NCBI RefSeq assembly: GCF_015207985.1
Contig: NZ_JADEVV010000042.1
Span: 1-37,752, forward strand
Length of the DNA stretch: 37,752 nt
Direction: 5' to 3'
Source: Synechocystis salina LEGE 00031
GTDB lineage: Bacteria; Cyanobacteriota; Cyanobacteriia; Cyanobacteriales; Microcystaceae
A model generated the notes under the pieces. That model worked only from the letters and a program-made list of their open reading frames with translations, was not told the origin of the DNA and ran no database searches. Of the stretch, positions 35,201 through 37,752 are shown piece after piece. Both the position numbers and the translations under genes were made by a program. Numbering within the stretch: the stretch's first letter is position 1; each line of letters starts with the position of its first letter.

Positions 35201-37290
35201 CAACTTTCCGCTTGCCCTAGGGTGAGGGGGGGGATGGCCTGGTATTGCAGTGGGGGCAGGGACTGTTCTTCCTCCAATTGTCCCTTTAGCTCCCCATAAA
35301 AGTCGGCGATCGCCGTGGGGGGTAAAGAAATTAACAGACGGACACCTTGGGACGGGCCAGTGGTTAACAACCATTGCCACAGTACCAGAGCCAATTCCTG
35401 TTGGCGCAAGGAAGGACTTTGTTGCCAGGGTAGGGAGCCGTTTTCCCCGTCTAATATCAACAGCAAGTCCAATATTGGTAAGGCTTCTAGGGCAGAGGCT
35501 AACTCCGGGGCTGTAGCTTGCCCCAAGGAAGGCAGACTAAAGCGCTCCCCCAGGTGAACCCATAACTTTTCCGCCCAGCGCGGAGTAAACTCTACTAAAA
35601 ACACCCGGTCTGGGGACATTTGTTGCAACACTTCCCCCGCTAACCAAGAAGTTTTGCCTCCCCCTGGCTCCCCCGTTAGGACCAACACTGGCATCGGCTT
35701 TTGTTCCCAAACCCTTTGCAGGTCATGCCAGGCGAGGGAAACTGTCTTTGGGGATTGCACGGCAGACAAACCCTCCGTACTGCCCCCCAGAATTTTTTCC
35801 GGTGCTAGGGGATGGCGATAAATACGTTGTTCTGGCCAACAGGGAAGGGGCCTTGGACCAATGAAGGCTCGCTGACCTAAACGGTATTCCCTGGTTTGAT
35901 ATTCCTGGTCAATGGCCAAGGCTGCCAGCCAATCTTCCAACTGTAAATAGCATTCCCGTAATTCCACCAGAATGGCTAGGTATAGACGGGGATTATCGTC
36001 AAAGGACACCAGGGTTTGGGCCTGGCGCAGGGTCATCAAAGCTTCTTTAATCTGGTCATTGGCCAATTGCACCCGACCGGCAAGGTAATGCAAATTTGCC
36101 AAGCAGGGACGATAATCCCGATCTTCAACTTCCTTAGAACGGGTTTCAAAGGCCCTTTTGAGAGCTTCCTTAGCTTCGTCAAATTTCCATTGCTCCACCA
36201 GGGCTTCACAAAGGTAACCATGGGCCAGGGAAATTAACCCCTGTAATTCCAATTCCGTCCAAGGCTTTTCCTGATTGCGATCTGGGGTGGTGTCCGTGGC
36301 AGCAAAGGGGGAAAGTTGATAGAAAAAAATCAGGCTGTTTTCGGCGGCTTGTCGCAGTTGCTCCCAGTCTTCTAGTCCCCGTAGAAGTTCCCCCACCAAG
36401 TTGAGGGTTTCTCCATGGACAAAGTGCCATTGCTGATTTTCTAGGGCGGCGATCGCCGTTTGGGCATAATTACGGGTTTGTTGCCAAAGTTGATGGGCAC
36501 GGCTTTTTTCTCCGTAGGCTTGGAGTAGGGAGAGATAGCCCAACCGTAGGCTCAGCCAAATAATTGGCTCCGTATCCCCCAGCAGTTCCCAGACATCCAA
36601 ACTTTCCCGATAGTGGCACTGGGCCTGTTTTCTGCCCATTTCTCCTTGGCTTTCCCGGGCCAAACCCTGTAACAAGGATAATTTGGCTTGGAGGAGGCTA
36701 ATCGGCTCTAGTTCGAGGTTATGCTTTTGGTCAACGATCTCCCCCAACCAATGGGGCAAATTAACTAACATTTCCCGGCGTTTCTCCAGGGTCAATGGTG
36801 CCGGTTCTGACCAAACACACTGCCAGAGTTCATCGGTGCATTGCTCCAGATCCCCTGCCCCCAGCCGTAGATCAAACCAATGGCTTTTGCCGTCCAAGAA
36901 AGTCTGTAGGCCACGGAAGGCTTCTTCTATGGTGGGGGGAACCAGCACAACCCAATGGAAATGTCTCTCTCCACAGCGTTGTTGCTTTCCTTGGGCCAAT
37001 TGGGCCAGAAAAGTTTGGGGATCGGGTTCTTCAGTCAGGCCAGTGATGAGAATAACGTCGCCTGTAAACTGTTCCCATTGCTGTAAAACCCTGGCCAGTT
37101 GCTCCTTTTCCGCCGCATCCAAAATCAGAACGTCGCCGGCGATCGCCGTGTCGTACCAATCTTCCACCCAAGTGAATTGACCGGCTAAACAGAAATAAAG
37201 GCCATCCTGGGCCGCCGGTTGTCCAACCCTATCAGCGAGGGATTGTAAAAGTTCTTGTTGCTGGGTAAGGCAGGATAACATAACAGCCAT
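32209..37290 (-). CDS. Giant P-loop (STAND-like) WD40-repeat protein
   Basis: 1693-residue soluble protein. Region 1-170 is of unknown fold. Region 180-480 is helical with TPR-like pairs (LANLHYLAGRVQLAND, LAILVELRECYLQLEDW). A P-loop NTPase follows: Walker A GEPGGGKT at 540-547, Walker B-like LLLILDGEN with Asp614. Region 650-1000 is helical with an Ala/Gln/Leu-rich coiled-coil-like segment near 930-965. Sixteen WD40 repeats fill about 1005-1665, followed by a short helical tail. This order (TPR, NTPase, propellers) resembles STAND signalling ATPases, in which ligand binding by the sensor triggers ATP-driven assembly, though the TPR-like part is N-terminal here. No effector domain (TIR, nuclease, CHAT) is recognisable. 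I recall sll0163 as a WD-repeat protein of unknown role. Confidence 0.88.
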   Translation of the reverse strand: MAVMLSCLTQQQELLQSLADRVGQPAAQDGLYFCLAGQFTWVEDWYDTAIAGDVLILDAAEKEQLARVLQQWEQFTGDVILITGLTEEPDPQTFLAQLAQGKQQRCGERHFHWVVLVPPTIEEAFRGLQTFLDGKSHWFDLRLGAGDLEQCTDELWQCVWSEPAPLTLEKRREMLVNLPHWLGEIVDQKHNLELEPISLLQAKLSLLQGLARESQGEMGRKQAQCHYRESLDVWELLGDTEPIIWLSLRLGYLSLLQAYGEKSRAHQLWQQTRNYAQTAIAALENQQWHFVHGETLNLVGELLRGLEDWEQLRQAAENSLIFFYQLSPFAATDTTPDRNQEKPWTELELQGLISLAHGYLCEALVEQWKFDEAKEALKRAFETRSKEVEDRDYRPCLANLHYLAGRVQLANDQIKEALMTLRQAQTLVSFDDNPRLYLAILVELRECYLQLEDWLAALAIDQEYQTREYRLGQRAFIGPRPLPCWPEQRIYRHPLAPEKILGGSTEGLSAVQSPKTVSLAWHDLQRVWEQKPMPVLVLTGEPGGGKTSWLAGEVLQQMSPDRVFLVEFTPRWAEKLWVHLGERFSLPSLGQATAPELASALEALPILDLLLILDGENGSLPWQQSPSLRQQELALVLWQWLLTTGPSQGVRLLISLPPTAIADFYGELKGQLEEEQSLPPLQYQAIPPLTLGQAESWLAQAMAQCRHPWPPSLQSQFLGDLAMEGGWEEGPWLHPIDLQLLGTVLEQQQVTKSANYQGKKLDEWLTFAVQTYLAFLPPHLLKKALQLLKSLADGQQGLCLKTEHELLTALYSVPESEGDNPPEFAQEDIQQLHLLLALLLRGRLIIVIYQATVPYYRLSTPHLAHALQGKSAAISTPAVISAGRRGSKANPNLMAPSSGDRQQENEDLIAELEAGSSVEEQAAAQKLKAAQLQYQKLLAGINLEKQCQFILKQFVSYPLEALLAAVKTGQELQKLVTAETPLVQYPSLAPWLSLHSILAQINECNRCQHDGPVTGLRISPPMDNTPPLLLTATSNGIAYLWSFHGELINILRGHQGAITAVDWSADGQYFATASADHTVKLWQRHGEEVATLQGHEDWVRSVHFSPHHQFVMTSGQDNTVRIWNFAGEQLTLCQGHTDWVRNAEFNCHGQILLSASRDGTARLWDLEGREIGLCQGHISWVRNAQFSPDGQWIVTCSADGTARLWDLSSQCFAVLKGHQNWVNNALWSPDGQYIITSSNDGTARLWSRHGKCLGTLRGQDHNIHAARFSPDGQRIVTCSTDGSARLWTKEGNLLTVLQAHQKEIYDADFSADGRFIFTVSADQTARQWDIAPKNTITLTGHSHWVRNAHFNPKGDRLLTVSRDKTARLWTMEGKCIAVLADHQGWVREGQFSPDGQWIVTGSADKTAQIWNVLGKKLTTLRGHQDAVLNVRFSSDSQYIVTASKDGTARVWNNTGRELAVLRHYEKTIFAAEFSADGQFIVTASDDNTAGIWEIVGREVGVCRGHEGPVYFAQFSTDSRYILTASVDNTARIWDFLGRPLLTLAGHQSIVYQAQFSPEGDLIATVSADHTARLWDRSGKTVAVLYGHQGLVGTVDWSPDGQMLVTASNDGTARLWDRSGRELVTLEEHGNWVRSAEFSPDGHWVLTSSADGTAKLWPVKTLPQLLDQGRQWLKNYLTHNALVSPVDRPGSKAT
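32295..34275 (-). repeat. Sixteen tandem WD40 units, 123-base period
   Basis: The 3' part of the giant gene consists of 16 units, 15 of exactly 41 residues (123 bases) and the first about 45. The consensus is GHxxWVRxAxFSPDGQ...TASxDxTARLW. Number and spacing fit two seven- or eight-bladed propellers. Nucleotide identity between units is moderate, with TARLW segments best conserved. Confidence 0.9.
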
Positions 37291-37392
37291 CGGTGTGAAG
37301 TTAGTACAATTACTAGCAAGGAAAAAATTATTTGACCTGTGAAGTTTTGCTTAATCTACGGTGGACACCGCCGCAAGACTGAGCAAATTTAA

Positions 37393-37593
37393 TCAAAAAT
37401 AGCGGGGAAAGCTCCAGGCCTCAGCTTCAATTTTAGTGACAAGATGCCAGCGTTGACACGGCCAGGGACGGGAGCAATTAAGCCATGACCAACGGATATC
37501 CATTGGGGCATGATTCATTGACTTGGATTCGGAATCAAAGCAGTCAGCAAAGTTTTTGCTCAACAAATCCTTGATGTTGCCCCAATATTTCAT
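37393..37593 (-). CDS. Doubtful small hypothetical frame
   Basis: The 357 bases between the giant gene and the next gene fragment hold one frame of 66 residues (ATG 37593; TTG 37602 possible). Its Trp and Cys content is high, it has no recognisable motif, and GGAG abuts the ATG too closely to act as a ribosome site. The remaining sequence contains a short palindrome CGGTG-GA-CACCG (37359-37370) and an AT-rich stretch near 37321-37331 that may belong to the promoter of the giant gene. Confidence 0.2.
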   Translation of the reverse strand: MKYWGNIKDLLSKNFADCFDSESKSMNHAPMDIRWSWLNCSRPWPCQRWHLVTKIEAEAWSFPRYF

Positions 37594-37647
37594 CTCCAGC
37601 AAAACTGGCTACACCGTATATTTTCATCCTGATTGACTGACAAAAGT

Positions 37648-37752
37648 TTAAGAGGACTCGTAGGAATAGACCTGGAGAGTAAACTCAAGGGCATAAAGGC
37701 GGCGGTGATGCTGACGAAGGGAAGCCATAGCCGGTTCAGGGTCTTGATGGGA
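37648..37752 (-). CDS. C-terminal end of a gene running off the window
   Basis: A minus-strand frame is open from the window edge to TAA at 37648-37650, giving 34 residues: SHQDPEPAMASLRQHH, then RRLYALEFTLQVYSYESS. Composition is ordinary for a soluble protein end, and strand and spacing fit the neighbouring genes. The family cannot be identified. Confidence 0.4.
   Translation of the reverse strand, partial: SHQDPEPAMASLRQHHRRLYALEFTLQVYSYESS

Overview
The window is cyanobacterial chromosome. It carries psaC, ndhD, the phycobilisome core-membrane linker apcE, a carboxysome shell protein, ycf37 and the ARC6-type division protein, and it is studded with the palindrome GCGATCGC (HIP1). Gene order and proteins match what I remember of Synechocystis sp. 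PCC 6803 (blocks slr0327-slr0338 and sll0163-sll0176) or a very close relative. That identification and the locus tags are from memory, not from a search.

Layout. Positions 1-3600: 3' part of the ferric-iron ABC permease futB, a low-molecular-weight tyrosine phosphatase and a ROK sugar kinase, convergent with a DUF2062 membrane protein and a NYN-domain RNase-like gene. 4.4-7.7 kb: a Uma2 nuclease-like gene, the LuxR-type regulator pedR and psaC (minus strand), divergent from ndhD1. 8-12 kb: a tiny acidic exported protein, a HAD-like hydrolase and apcE. 12.3-17.6 kb: a GH57-like protein, a NurA-domain protein, a periplasmic protein and a Gfo/Idh/MocA oxidoreductase. 17.6-19.9 kb: a decayed DUF4114-like fragment, ccmP, ycf37 and a CBS-pair protein. 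19.9-23.8 kb (minus): a degenerate serine recombinase behind the nickel sensor inrS, a toxin-antitoxin pair and a FAD-dependent oxidoreductase. 23.9-32.1 kb (minus): gcvT, dnaK2, zipN/ftn2, two uncharacterised small genes and a cobA-hemD fusion. 32.2-37.3 kb (minus): a 1693-residue P-loop/WD40 protein with 16 propeller repeats. The window ends in a short unassigned stretch and the C-terminus of another minus-strand gene.

Most genes are housekeeping or photosynthetic and sit as single genes or pairs. The iron importer, PsaC (Fe-S) with its redox-responsive neighbour PedR, NDH-1, the phycobilisome linker, the PSI assembly factor Ycf37 and the tetrapyrrole enzyme together form a photosynthesis-centred neighbourhood, but I see no long operon joining them.

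No clear new multi-gene system stands out. The best leads are proteins that look like enzymes but have lost catalytic residues: the GH57-like protein (both catalytic positions changed) and the serine recombinase (D-R...R motif replaced by K-E...Q). Others are a methyltransferase half with a changed SAM loop, the large STAND-like WD40 protein, an exported 11-residue repeat peptide, a possible 23-residue membrane peptide upstream of ycf37, and a hairpin with T-run in the apcE leader. Several starts were moved from the longest open frame to an internal ATG or GTG supported by family length or known residue numbering.
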